Shown: positions 1 through 7,347 of the stretch, one piece after another
Layout of the letters: each line of letters begins with the position of its first letter
Position numbering within the stretch: position 1 is the stretch's first letter
Assembly (NCBI GenBank): GCA_964567745.1
Contig: CAZMNY010000067.1
Span: forward strand, 1-19,586
Reading direction: 5' to 3'
DNA length: 19,586 nt
Origin: CAZMNY01 sp964567745
GTDB taxonomy: Bacteria; Planctomycetota; Planctomycetia; Pirellulales; Pirellulaceae
Notes under the pieces: model-generated
Seen by the model: only the letters and a program-made list of their open reading frames with translations
Told to the model about the DNA's origin: nothing
Databases searched by the model: none
Program-made: the position numbers and the translations under genes

Positions 1-75
1 ACGGACAAGCCAGGTACGGACACCCCAGGAACGGACAAGCCAGGAACGGACAAGCCAGGTACGGACAAGCCTGAA
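1..75 (+). repeat. 15-bp in-frame tandem repeat, about 5 copies
   Basis: The unit ACGGACAAGCCAGGT begins at 1, 16, 31, 46 and 61. The copies are nearly identical: the second has ACC for AAG, the last base of the unit alternates T/A, and the last copy diverges after CCT. The unit is five codons long, so a change in copy number keeps the reading frame. The array may extend left of the window. Confidence 0.9.
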
Positions 76-99
76 ACCGAAGAACCGTCAAACGAATAG
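1..99 (+). CDS. 3' end of a protein with TDKPG tandem repeats (possibly SecG tail)
   Basis: Frame 1 is open from the window edge to a TAG at 97-99 and encodes 32 residues: about five copies of a Thr-Asp-Lys-Pro-Gly pentapeptide, then an acidic tail ending PSNE. The 5' part of the gene lies outside the window, so no domain can be seen. The tail is hydrophilic, Pro/Gly-rich and probably disordered. It lies 76 bases upstream of yicC on the same strand. In several planctomycetes, as I remember, secG (a small translocase membrane subunit with a low-complexity C-terminus) precedes yicC. SecG is therefore a reasonable guess, but nothing in these 33 codons proves it. The repeated frame and clean stop make real coding likely. 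Confidence 0.6.
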   Translation, partial: TDKPGTDTPGTDKPGTDKPGTDKPETEEPSNE

Positions 100-175
100 A
101 ATGCCAATCGGCAAAGCGGGTCCGGCCTTTTCGGAGGCGACGCCCCCTTCTTGAAACGACCAATGGGGATGGCGG

Positions 176-1042
176 ATGCTGCTTAGCATGACGGGGCAAG
201 GCGACGGCATACATCAGTCGGTTAACACGACTGTCTCGGCCGAGATCCGTTCGGTCAATAGCCGCTATTTCAAAGTAAACGTTCGCGCGACCGAGGGCCT
301 TGGCGGAATCGAATCGCGAGTTGAGGCATTGCTTCGCGAGCGGATCCGGCGGGGCGCGGTGCACGTCGACGTTCGCCTCGACGGCCTATCAGCTCAGGAA
401 TTCAGGATCAATGCCGCGGTGCTCAGTAGCTACCGCGAGCAGCTTGGCGGGCTGACGGATGACTCGGCGTCGATCGACGCACTCTTGCAATTGCCAGGCG
501 TGGTGGAGCAACGTGCGGTGGCCAAAATGGACGCCGAAGCATTATGGGAGATAGTCAAACCCGCCGTTCAGCAAGCTGTTGCCAGCCTCGACAAGATGCG
601 AATCGAGGAAGGCAAAGCGATGGAACTCGACTTGGTCAAGAACTGCGAATCGATCCGGGAAGTCTTGACCAGCATCGAGGCCGTGGTGCCTCGAGTGGCC
701 GCGGCATATGGCGATCGACTCGCAGAACGACTCAACCGTCTGTTGGAAAAACACGAGCTCAACGTTCAGCCAGCCGATCTCGTTCGCGAGGTGGGACTGT
801 TTGCCGAACGCTGCGACATCTCGGAAGAACTAGTTCGAATGTCGAGCCATATCGACCAATTTCTCGGCGTCATCGACCAGGAGGAGGGCAACGGCCGCAA
901 GCTCGATTTCCTTACGCAGGAGATGTTCCGAGAAACGAACACCATTGGCTCGAAGGCGAATGACGCTGACATTTCCCGCGATGTGGTTGAGATCAAAGCG
1001 TTAATCGAACGGATGCGCGAGATGATTCAGAACGTCGAATAA
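176..1042 (+). CDS. yicC: YicC/YloC-family endoribonuclease
   Basis: 288 residues, the usual length for this family (E. coli YicC is about 287). The N-terminus reads MLLSMTGQGDG, matching the family's opening SMTG-G motif and supporting this ATG. The C-terminal DUF1732 region (about residues 235-288) contains the conserved GRKLDFL-QE--RE-NTI-SKA stretch and ends in the usual E-REQ-QN-E-like sequence. Characterised members are cytoplasmic endoribonucleases acting in RNA turnover. It opens the recognisable part of a + strand cluster with gmk (31 bases downstream), rpoZ, coaC and coaB. The ribosome-binding site is weak (GGCGG just before ATG). No sign of truncation or frameshift. Confidence 0.95.
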   Translation: MLLSMTGQGDGIHQSVNTTVSAEIRSVNSRYFKVNVRATEGLGGIESRVEALLRERIRRGAVHVDVRLDGLSAQEFRINAAVLSSYREQLGGLTDDSASIDALLQLPGVVEQRAVAKMDAEALWEIVKPAVQQAVASLDKMRIEEGKAMELDLVKNCESIREVLTSIEAVVPRVAAAYGDRLAERLNRLLEKHELNVQPADLVREVGLFAERCDISEELVRMSSHIDQFLGVIDQEEGNGRKLDFLTQEMFRETNTIGSKANDADISRDVVEIKALIERMREMIQNVE

Positions 1043-1073
1043 ACACCGACAACGCCTCAAACATCGGAAAACG

Positions 1074-1667
1074 ATGGCCCCGAGTGACGGCAAATTACTG
1101 ATCATTTCCGGCCCCTCTGGCTCCGGCAAATCGACTGTGTTGGCCGAGTTAGTTAACGAAGAGGGTCCGTTTGAGTTCAGCATTTCGGCCACAACCCGCT
1201 TGCCTCGCGAAGGCGAGAAACATGGACGAGACTATTTTTTCCTCACACAAGACGAGTTTCAGGCCCGTCGAGCGGCGGGAGAGTTTCTGGAATGTATGGA
1301 AGTTTTTGGCCGAGGCGACTGGTACGGCACCTTGCGAAGCCAAGTGGCCTCTGGCCTGAAACGTGGAAAATGGGTAGTTTTAGAGATCGACGTTCAAGGC
1401 GCGCTGGCGGTCATGGAGCAGATTCCGGCCGCGACCACGATTTTTCTCCACCCAGGTTCGATGGAGGAACTTGAACGCAGACTCCGCAATCGCGGAACCG
1501 AGGAAGAACAAGTTATCCGCCGCCGGCTCGAAGTTGCTGGCGGAGAAATAAATTTGCGCGGCGAGTATCAATTTGAAGTCGTGATTGACGAAACCAAGCG
1601 AGCGGTCGACGCGATAACAGCCATCGCCAAAGCCGCGCCGGCCAATTCAATTGAACTCGACAGCTAG
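1074..1667 (+). CDS. gmk: Guanylate kinase
   Basis: 197 residues, normal for bacterial Gmk. It phosphorylates GMP to GDP with ATP in the cytoplasm and is essential for GTP and dGTP supply. Visible motifs: P-loop GPSGSGKST at residues 13-21; the GMP-binding S-TTR-PR-GE--G-DY-F segment at about 37-55; a GEFLE---VF----YGT stretch at about 69-86; and LEIDVQGA at 103-110. The LID-type Arg-rich helix (LERRLRNRGTE) follows at about 133-142. The start is chosen because the core begins 7-10 residues in, as usual. The yicC-gmk-rpoZ order is a widespread bacterial arrangement, which supports co-transcription. Confidence 0.97.
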   Translation: MAPSDGKLLIISGPSGSGKSTVLAELVNEEGPFEFSISATTRLPREGEKHGRDYFFLTQDEFQARRAAGEFLECMEVFGRGDWYGTLRSQVASGLKRGKWVVLEIDVQGALAVMEQIPAATTIFLHPGSMEELERRLRNRGTEEEQVIRRRLEVAGGEINLRGEYQFEVVIDETKRAVDAITAIAKAAPANSIELDS

Positions 1668-1700
1668 CCAAGCCAGCGTGCCTTGCGGTTGAAACCAAAC

Positions 1701-1706
1701 AGGAGG
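1701..1706 (+). promoter_or_regulatory. Shine-Dalgarno site fixing the TTG start of rpoZ
   Basis: AGGAGG lies 8 bases before TTG at 1715. It is the strongest ribosome-binding site in this operon and selects the unusual TTG start, because no ATG precedes the conserved omega core in that frame. Confidence 0.8.
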
Positions 1707-1714
1707 ATCCACCG

Positions 1715-1978
1715 TTGCTCGAAGAATTGAGAGAAGAAGAGATCATTGACAAAGTCGGCGGGCGATTCAAACTCTCCACGCTGATTCAAAAACGGCTTGT
1801 GCAGCTGAATTCTGGCAGCCGAGCTTTAGTGGAAATGGACTCCTCCGACCGCATGAAGACGGTCCTTCAGGAGATCTTGCAAGAGAAGATCTATCTGGAT
1901 TCATCCGATGAAGTTCGGATCACCGGAGAAGAGACAGCCAGCCAGGATGGGCCCGACATTCAAGCTGACGAATTATGA
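1715..1978 (+). CDS. rpoZ: DNA-directed RNA polymerase omega subunit
   Basis: 87 residues from a TTG codon with an AGGAGG site 8 bases upstream. The segment IIDKVGGRFKLSTLIQKRLVQLNSGSR (given here only as residues about 10-36) follows the omega pattern of a D-V--RF-L---A-KRA-QL-G motif. A short helical region and an acidic C-terminal tail come next. Omega aids assembly and stability of the polymerase beta' subunit. Position directly after gmk is the classic gmk-rpoZ pairing. The last codons overlap the coaC start by four bases (ATGA), implying translational coupling. Divergence from E. coli omega is large, so the call rests on pattern plus context. Confidence 0.85.
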   Translation: MLEELREEEIIDKVGGRFKLSTLIQKRLVQLNSGSRALVEMDSSDRMKTVLQEILQEKIYLDSSDEVRITGEETASQDGPDIQADEL

Positions 1979-2517
1979 ACGGCCGTCGCGTAGTCGTTGG
2001 CGTGACCGGAGGTGTTGCGGCTTTTAAGTCCGCTGCCTTAGTCAGCCAATTGGCTCAACGCGGCGCCGAAGTGCAAGTCGTTCGAACTCGAGCCGCCGGT
2101 GAGTTTGTGGGGGACGCCACATTCGCTGCGCTGAGCGGCCGTCCGGTCGCCAGCGAGGTGTTCGACGATCGCTATCCGCTCGGCGCGCACATTGAAATTG
2201 CTCGAGAATTTGAGCTGTTTTGCATCGCACCCGCGACGGCGAATTTTTTGGCCCAGGCAGCGAACGGGCTCGGCGACGACCTGATCTCCACTCTTTATCT
2301 CTGCTTTTCCGGGCCGATTCTCGCGGCGCCGGCGATGAATGCGGAGATGTGGTCGAAGCCATCCGTTCAACGCAACGTCCGCCAATTGACTGACGACGGC
2401 GTCGAGATTCTCACGCCCGAGAGCGGTTGGCTTAGTTGTCGCGAGAGCGGCGCTGGCCGAATGGTCGAACCTCACACCGTGTTCCAACGCATCGAATCGA
2501 CGCTCGGCCAAAACTAG
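1975..2517 (+). CDS. coaC: Phosphopantothenoylcysteine decarboxylase (CoaC, HFCD flavoprotein)
   Basis: 180 residues forming a stand-alone flavoprotein domain. CoaC decarboxylates 4'-phosphopantothenoylcysteine to 4'-phosphopantetheine using FMN, one step of coenzyme A synthesis in the cytoplasm. Seen in sequence: nucleotide-fold start VVVGVTGGVAAFKS at about 6-19; catalytic His72 in AHIEIA; APAT at 85-88; the substrate-binding PAMNAEMW at 119-126; and the active-site Cys155 in the flap LSCRESGAGRM. Its start overlaps rpoZ's stop as ATGA. The ligase half that is fused to this domain in E. coli Dfp/CoaBC is encoded separately just downstream. Confidence 0.93.
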   Translation: MNGRRVVVGVTGGVAAFKSAALVSQLAQRGAEVQVVRTRAAGEFVGDATFAALSGRPVASEVFDDRYPLGAHIEIAREFELFCIAPATANFLAQAANGLGDDLISTLYLCFSGPILAAPAMNAEMWSKPSVQRNVRQLTDDGVEILTPESGWLSCRESGAGRMVEPHTVFQRIESTLGQN

Positions 2518-2555
2518 CCGAGGACTATTCGCGAGACCTTCAAGGACTGCCCCGA

Positions 2556-3203
2556 ATGGCTCGGATTCTCATCACGTCTGGCCCGACTCGGCAATACCTC
2601 GACCCGGTCCGATATTTGACCAACGCATCAAGCGGCAAGATGGGTCGAGCTTTGGCCGCGGCGGCAATCGCCGGCGGACATGACGTGGTCGTCGTCAGCG
2701 GTCCTGTCGAAGTCGAATACCCCGACGAAGCTGAAGTAGTCGACATCGTCTCAACGGATGAGCTCTTGGAAGCTTGCCAGCGACTCTTTCCCGACTGCGA
2801 CGGTGCCATCGGCGCTGCGGCGCCCTGTGACTATCAACCGGTGCGAGTCGAAGAGCACAAGATCTCGAAGACCGGCGGTCGACTTCAACTCAACTTGATC
2901 GAGACCCCAGACGTGATGGCCACGCTCGGGCGAATCAAAACAAAACACCAGTGGCTCGTTGGGTTCGCTTTGGAAACCGAAGACCAACGATTCCGCGCGC
3001 TGACCAAGCTCGAAAAAAAGAGCTGCGACTTGATGGTGCTCAACGGCCCGCATGCCATGAACGCCGACACCAATTCGGTTGAAATGATTGACCCCAACGG
3101 AGCCGTACTCGCCGCCCTCGAAGGAAGCAAAACTGAGGTCGCGGCCGGCATCCTCAACGTGGTCAATTCAAGTCTTTGCGATCGAGATCGATCGATCGCA
3201 TAA
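2556..3203 (+). CDS. coaB: Phosphopantothenate-cysteine ligase (CoaB), separate polypeptide
   Basis: 215 residues starting at ATG 2556, with an AAGGA-like site about 10 bases upstream. The frame is open further upstream, but that part overlaps coaC in another frame and has no family similarity. CoaB joins 4'-phosphopantothenate to cysteine using a nucleotide triphosphate. Motifs: TSGPTR at 7-12; DPVRYLTNASSGKMG at 16-30, the nucleotide/phosphopantothenate loop; KISK at 102-105; ETPDV at 116-120; GFALETE at 136-142; and MVLNGPHAMNADTNSVEMI at about 160-178. The product feeds CoaC's reaction, so the two adjacent genes give consecutive steps. The stop lies only 4 bases from the stop of the opposing DUF1501 gene. 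Confidence 0.93.
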   Translation: MARILITSGPTRQYLDPVRYLTNASSGKMGRALAAAAIAGGHDVVVVSGPVEVEYPDEAEVVDIVSTDELLEACQRLFPDCDGAIGAAAPCDYQPVRVEEHKISKTGGRLQLNLIETPDVMATLGRIKTKHQWLVGFALETEDQRFRALTKLEKKSCDLMVLNGPHAMNADTNSVEMIDPNGAVLAALEGSKTEVAAGILNVVNSSLCDRDRSIA

Positions 3204-3207
3204 CAGC

Positions 3208-4629
3208 TCAACTGACGACATCGGTGTGGACGTTGCCAGCGATATCGGTCAGTCGAAAATCTCGCCCAGCATAGCGATAAGTTAGCTTCTCGTGGTCGAG
3301 TCCGAGCAGATGCAGTAACGTCGCGTGTAAGTCGTGAACATCCATCTTGTTCTCGGCGGCGTAGTAGCCGTATTCATCGGTCGCGCCGTATCGGAAGCCG
3401 GGCTTCACACCGCCACCGGCCATCCAGACGGTAAATCCCTCCGGATTGTGATCTCGTCCGTTGTTCCCCTGAGCTGTCGGAGTCCGCCCAAACTCGCCGC
3501 TCCAGATGACGAGCGTTTCGCGAAGCAGTCCGCGTTGTTTCAGATCGGCCAAAAGGCCGGCGATTGGCTGATCAACCTCTTTCGCATTCTTGCCATGGCC
3601 TTCCTTCAGGTTTGCATGCTGATCCCACTGAACGTTGTTGTCGCTGTGGGTCACTTGCACAAACCGAACTCCCCTTTCGCTTAGCCGCCGCGCCATCAGG
3701 CATTGCCGTCCGAAGTCTTCCGTGATCGGTTCGTCGATACCGTACAACCTCCGCGTCGATTCGGTTTCCGCCGACAGATCCATCGCGACCGGCATTTCCG
3801 TTTGCATTCGAAAAGCCAATTCGAATGAGTTGATTCGCCCCTCGAGTTCGGCGTTCGGACCAGTTTGTTCAAGAAGATTGCGGTTCATCTTCGCGAGAAG
3901 ATCGAGCTGGCGACGTTGCAGCTTGCGTTCGGTCTGGCGATTTAGCAGATACTTAACCGCAGCCTCCTTGGCAGGCTGGCTTGCGTTGCCGATCGGCGTG
4001 CCTTGATTCTCTGCTGGCAGGAAAGCCGAGCCCCAATTCTTGACGCCGCCATGGGCCAGCGTGGGGCAGATGGTGACGAAGCCGGGAAGATTCTTGTTTT
4101 CGGCGCCGAGTCCATAGTTCACCCAGGCGCCGAAACTGGGTCGTACGAAGTTGTCGCTTCCGCAATGCAGCTTGAGCAGGGCACCGCCGTGAGCGGAGTT
4201 CGTGCCGTGGACCGAGTGGAGAAAACACAAATCGTCGACGTGCTTGGCGACATTGGGAAACAGGTCGCTGACCATCATTCCCGACTCGCCGTAGGGGCGA
4301 AACTTCCACGGACTTGCGAGGAGTTTTCCTGTCTTTGCGAAAGTCACTCGCGGCTTGTCGAAAGGGAGTTCCTTGCCAGCGTCGCGGTTGAGCGCGGGCT
4401 TGTGGTCAAACGTATCGATATGGGACGGGCCGCCTTTCATGAAGAGAAAGATGACGCGTTTTGCTTGCACCGGCTTACGACCTTCGCCGCTGCTCGCCAG
4501 TCCCTGCTTCCCTTCGGCAACCGCGGACGCCTCGGCAAGCATCGTCGCTGCGGCGAGTCCGCCAAACCCGAGCGCCGAGTCGGCGAGCATTCTCCTGCGG
4601 CTTATAGAGGCCGGCTGAATCTCATTCAT
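3208..4629 (-). CDS. DUF1501 family secreted protein (sulfatase-like fold)
   Basis: 473 residues from ATG at 4629. The open frame continues upstream to 4809, but that stretch overlaps the neighbouring gene and precedes the signal peptide. A Tat signal is visible: SRRRML at 10-15, then an Ala/Gly/Leu-rich core to about residue 38. DUF1501 hallmarks are FLFMKGGPSHIDTFD at about 61-75, SGEFGRTP at 377-384, GRDHNPEGF at about 391-399, and VHDLHATLLHLLGLD at 431-445. The family is related to sulfatases/alkaline phosphatases, but its substrate is not established. The gene lies 16 bases downstream of the PSCyt1/PSD1 gene on the same strand. This paired arrangement recurs many times in planctomycete genomes, so the two are probably co-expressed envelope proteins. 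Confidence 0.93.
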   Translation of the reverse strand: MNEIQPASISRRRMLADSALGFGGLAAATMLAEASAVAEGKQGLASSGEGRKPVQAKRVIFLFMKGGPSHIDTFDHKPALNRDAGKELPFDKPRVTFAKTGKLLASPWKFRPYGESGMMVSDLFPNVAKHVDDLCFLHSVHGTNSAHGGALLKLHCGSDNFVRPSFGAWVNYGLGAENKNLPGFVTICPTLAHGGVKNWGSAFLPAENQGTPIGNASQPAKEAAVKYLLNRQTERKLQRRQLDLLAKMNRNLLEQTGPNAELEGRINSFELAFRMQTEMPVAMDLSAETESTRRLYGIDEPITEDFGRQCLMARRLSERGVRFVQVTHSDNNVQWDQHANLKEGHGKNAKEVDQPIAGLLADLKQRGLLRETLVIWSGEFGRTPTAQGNNGRDHNPEGFTVWMAGGGVKPGFRYGATDEYGYYAAENKMDVHDLHATLLHLLGLDHEKLTYRYAGRDFRLTDIAGNVHTDVVS

Positions 4630-4645
4630 AGGATGGCATTTCGCA

Positions 4646-7231
4646 TTATCGAATGTAGATGAATTCGTTTGAGGCCAAGCCGATCTGGCAGGCGAGCTTC
4701 CAAGCGGCGAGCTCCCGTTCTTCCTGCGATAGCTCTTCCATGTCAGATCGAGTCGACGCGACGAACTGCAACAAGTCCGCCTTTTCCGTCTGATTGGCTG
4801 GCCGGCCAAACAAGATCAGGAAAAGATGATTCACTCGCTCGGAGTCATCCGCCGTCAATTCCGTGATTCGCACGGCAAGTTGTCTTGCCGAGTCGTGGGC
4901 AATATCGCTGTTGAGCATGAACAAGGCTTGCGGCGCGACTGTGGTCGAATCACGATTGCCGTTCATCACGCTGGCGTCGGCATAATCGAACAGCGAAAAA
5001 ACGTCGTACAAGTTGTTGCGAACGATCGGCAAGTAGAGCGAGCGACGATGACTAACGTAGTTCGTCGTGTCTTTGGAGAGATGATTGAAAAAGAACTCAC
5101 GGTTCTTCACATGCAGCAACGAACCGCCCATTGTTTCGTCCAGCTGGTCGCTCACGTAGAACAGCGAATCACGAATCGCCTCGGCTTCCATTCGACGCGG
5201 CTCGAAACGCCAGTACGTTTGATTCGACGGATCGATCTTTTCGTTGGCCGCATGAGGAGCTCCGCTTTGGCGATACGCATCGGACAACATGATTGTGCGA
5301 TGAAGTCGCTTTATCGACCAACCTTCATCCATCAAGCGAGTTGCGAGCCAATCGAGCAATTCCGGATGAGTCGGTCGCTGTCCCAATACCCCGAAGTTGT
5401 CGGCCGTACAGAGCGGGACTCCGAAGTGCCATCGCCAAATCCGGTTGCCGATGACTCGCGCCGTCAACGGATTGTCTGGCGAGACAAGCCAATTTGCCAA
5501 TCGGAGCCGACCACTGACATCGTCAGGCCAGGGAGTTTGATCTGGTCCGGACAGAGCCAACGGGAGACGGCGTTTGACGAGTTTCCCAAGCGACAAGTAA
5601 CTGCCTCGACGATGCACACGGAGGTCTGTTGGCGTTCCTTCGGTCACTCCCATCGCGGTAGGCAATTCCGGCACGCCCGCTTTCAGCTCCGCTGCTTTGG
5701 CTCGCTTTTCGGCAAGCGCCTTCTTGTCGTCCGCCGACAGTTTGGCTTCTCTCTCCTTTGCCGCCAGTTTTTGATCCGCCGCTGACAGACGCTTGACGGC
5801 CTCGGCAAGAAAAGCCGCTGCCTCAGCTGTTGCGACTTGCGCCGCCTGCTCGCGCTCCGCTACTTCCGCCAGAGATTCTTCGTCAGCCAAGGAATGCTCA
5901 TACCAGCGCGCGATACGCTTAAAGTCCTCCATGGTTTGCGTGCTTTTGAACACGCCGGCCAGCGCGTAATAGTCATCGCTCGGGAATGGGTCGAATTTGT
6001 GGTCGTGACACCTTGCACAACCGAGCGTAAGACCGAGGAACGCCTTGCCAAACGTATCGATCTGCTCGTCGATGATGTCCAATTCCATCTTCTTCAGATC
6101 GCTTTCCGCCAGCACCTTGGGCCCCATGGCCAGGAAGCCGGTAGCGATCAATCGCTCATGCCGCTGTTCGATTGAATTCGAGACAAGTCGATCGCCGGCT
6201 ATTTGTTCGACGACGAGCTCATCGAACGGCTTGTCGCGATTCCACGAGGAAACAACGTAATCTCGAAACCGCCATGCATTTCCGTGGGCGATGTTTTCAT
6301 CGAGCCCATTCGAGTCGGCGTAGCGGACGACGTCTAACCAATGGCGACCCCAACGTTCACCGTAGCGCGGCGATGCGAGCAGGCGATCGAGCAGCCGAGC
6401 GTAAGCGTCAGGCGATTCGTCCGCCAAAAACGCAGCCACTTCTCGCGGCGACGGGGGAAGCCCCCACAGATCAAGCGTGACACGCCGAATCAGCTGAGCT
6501 CGCGATGCTGGGCCAACAGGCGACAGGCCAAGTTTGACTTGCTTTGCTAGAATGAAGTGATCGATTTCATTTCCGCTCCAAACTGGCTCATCGATCTTAG
6601 GCGGCACAACGCGCTGAATTGGGAGGAACGCCCAATGATCAATTTTGCTGGTCTCACTTGGCGTTGTGGTAGAAGGACTCGACACCGATTTTCGATCGGG
6701 ATGGGGCGTGCCCATTTCCAACCAACGGAGCACATCTTGGATCTTGGAATCCTCGAGCTTTCCGTCCGGCGGCATTTCCAGGTCGTCGAGTTCGTGGTTG
6801 AGGACGGCCATAATGAGGCTCGATTCCGCGTCATCCGCAAACAGCGGCTCACCCGTATCGCCTCCGTCTTGCATACCCTGCCACGTGTCGAGCCGCAGAC
6901 CTGACTTTTGCTCATCCGGGCCATGGCAATCGTGGCAATGCTCAACGAGCAGCGGGCGGATCTTCTTCTCAAAGAATTCGACCCCTTTCGCGTCATCGTC
7001 ACCGACGGCCCGACTCGTAGGCGCTGCGAAAACAGCGGCCAGAACAATAAGTAGCACTCGATGGCTAAGTCGCAGGTTGGAAATGATCGTAGCTCCGTTA
7101 TCGGTTCGATCGCGTGGGTCAGCCGACAGGATTGAAAAACGGCAACGTTGGCAATTGGGCTGGCACAAATAGGCTCGCCAAGGGTGGGAATGGCCGGACG
7201 CCATACCAACTATTGTAAGACAAGTTGGCAT
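4646..7231 (-). CDS. PSCyt1-DUF1549-DUF1553 (PSD1) secreted cytochrome-like protein
   Basis: Up to 861 residues. Domains in order: hydrophobic signal segment at about 56-75; PSCyt1 with haem-type motif CHDCH at 99-103; DUF1549 at about 220-430 with a second CxxCH (CARCH) at 405-409; an Ala/Lys/Glu-rich coiled coil at about 450-518; and DUF1553/PSD1 at about 572-855, ending in the usual NEF-Y- motif. The two CxxCH sites suggest covalent haem binding and a periplasmic redox role, but no biochemical function is established. The coordinates use the outermost ATG. The 48 residues before the signal peptide look non-coding, so translation probably begins near 7087. It is upstream partner of the DUF1501 gene. 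Confidence 0.9.
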   Translation of the reverse strand: MPTCLTIVGMASGHSHPWRAYLCQPNCQRCRFSILSADPRDRTDNGATIISNLRLSHRVLLIVLAAVFAAPTSRAVGDDDAKGVEFFEKKIRPLLVEHCHDCHGPDEQKSGLRLDTWQGMQDGGDTGEPLFADDAESSLIMAVLNHELDDLEMPPDGKLEDSKIQDVLRWLEMGTPHPDRKSVSSPSTTTPSETSKIDHWAFLPIQRVVPPKIDEPVWSGNEIDHFILAKQVKLGLSPVGPASRAQLIRRVTLDLWGLPPSPREVAAFLADESPDAYARLLDRLLASPRYGERWGRHWLDVVRYADSNGLDENIAHGNAWRFRDYVVSSWNRDKPFDELVVEQIAGDRLVSNSIEQRHERLIATGFLAMGPKVLAESDLKKMELDIIDEQIDTFGKAFLGLTLGCARCHDHKFDPFPSDDYYALAGVFKSTQTMEDFKRIARWYEHSLADEESLAEVAEREQAAQVATAEAAAFLAEAVKRLSAADQKLAAKEREAKLSADDKKALAEKRAKAAELKAGVPELPTAMGVTEGTPTDLRVHRRGSYLSLGKLVKRRLPLALSGPDQTPWPDDVSGRLRLANWLVSPDNPLTARVIGNRIWRWHFGVPLCTADNFGVLGQRPTHPELLDWLATRLMDEGWSIKRLHRTIMLSDAYRQSGAPHAANEKIDPSNQTYWRFEPRRMEAEAIRDSLFYVSDQLDETMGGSLLHVKNREFFFNHLSKDTTNYVSHRRSLYLPIVRNNLYDVFSLFDYADASVMNGNRDSTTVAPQALFMLNSDIAHDSARQLAVRITELTADDSERVNHLFLILFGRPANQTEKADLLQFVASTRSDMEELSQEERELAAWKLACQIGLASNEFIYIR

Positions 7232-7347
7232 GTTGTGGCAAAACCGTAGCGGAATCGGCTCCCTCGCCGGCCAGGCAAGCCATTTGCTTACCGCGCCAAC
7301 GCAGTATTTGGGAGCACAATCGCCGTGATTCGCTGAATGTCGTTCGC

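Noticed and set aside
1..75. Short direct repeats that might suggest a CRISPR array
   Set aside because: Units are 15 bp, contiguous with no spacers, and encode an in-frame pentapeptide repeat.
4630..4809. N-terminal extension of the DUF1501 frame by 60 codons
   Set aside because: It overlaps the PSCyt1/PSD1 coding region and would bury the Tat signal. ATG 4629 fits the family.
4826..5785. 319-residue plus-strand ORF opposite the PSCyt1/PSD1 gene
   Set aside because: Antisense shadow. The minus-strand product carries DUF1549/DUF1553 motifs throughout.
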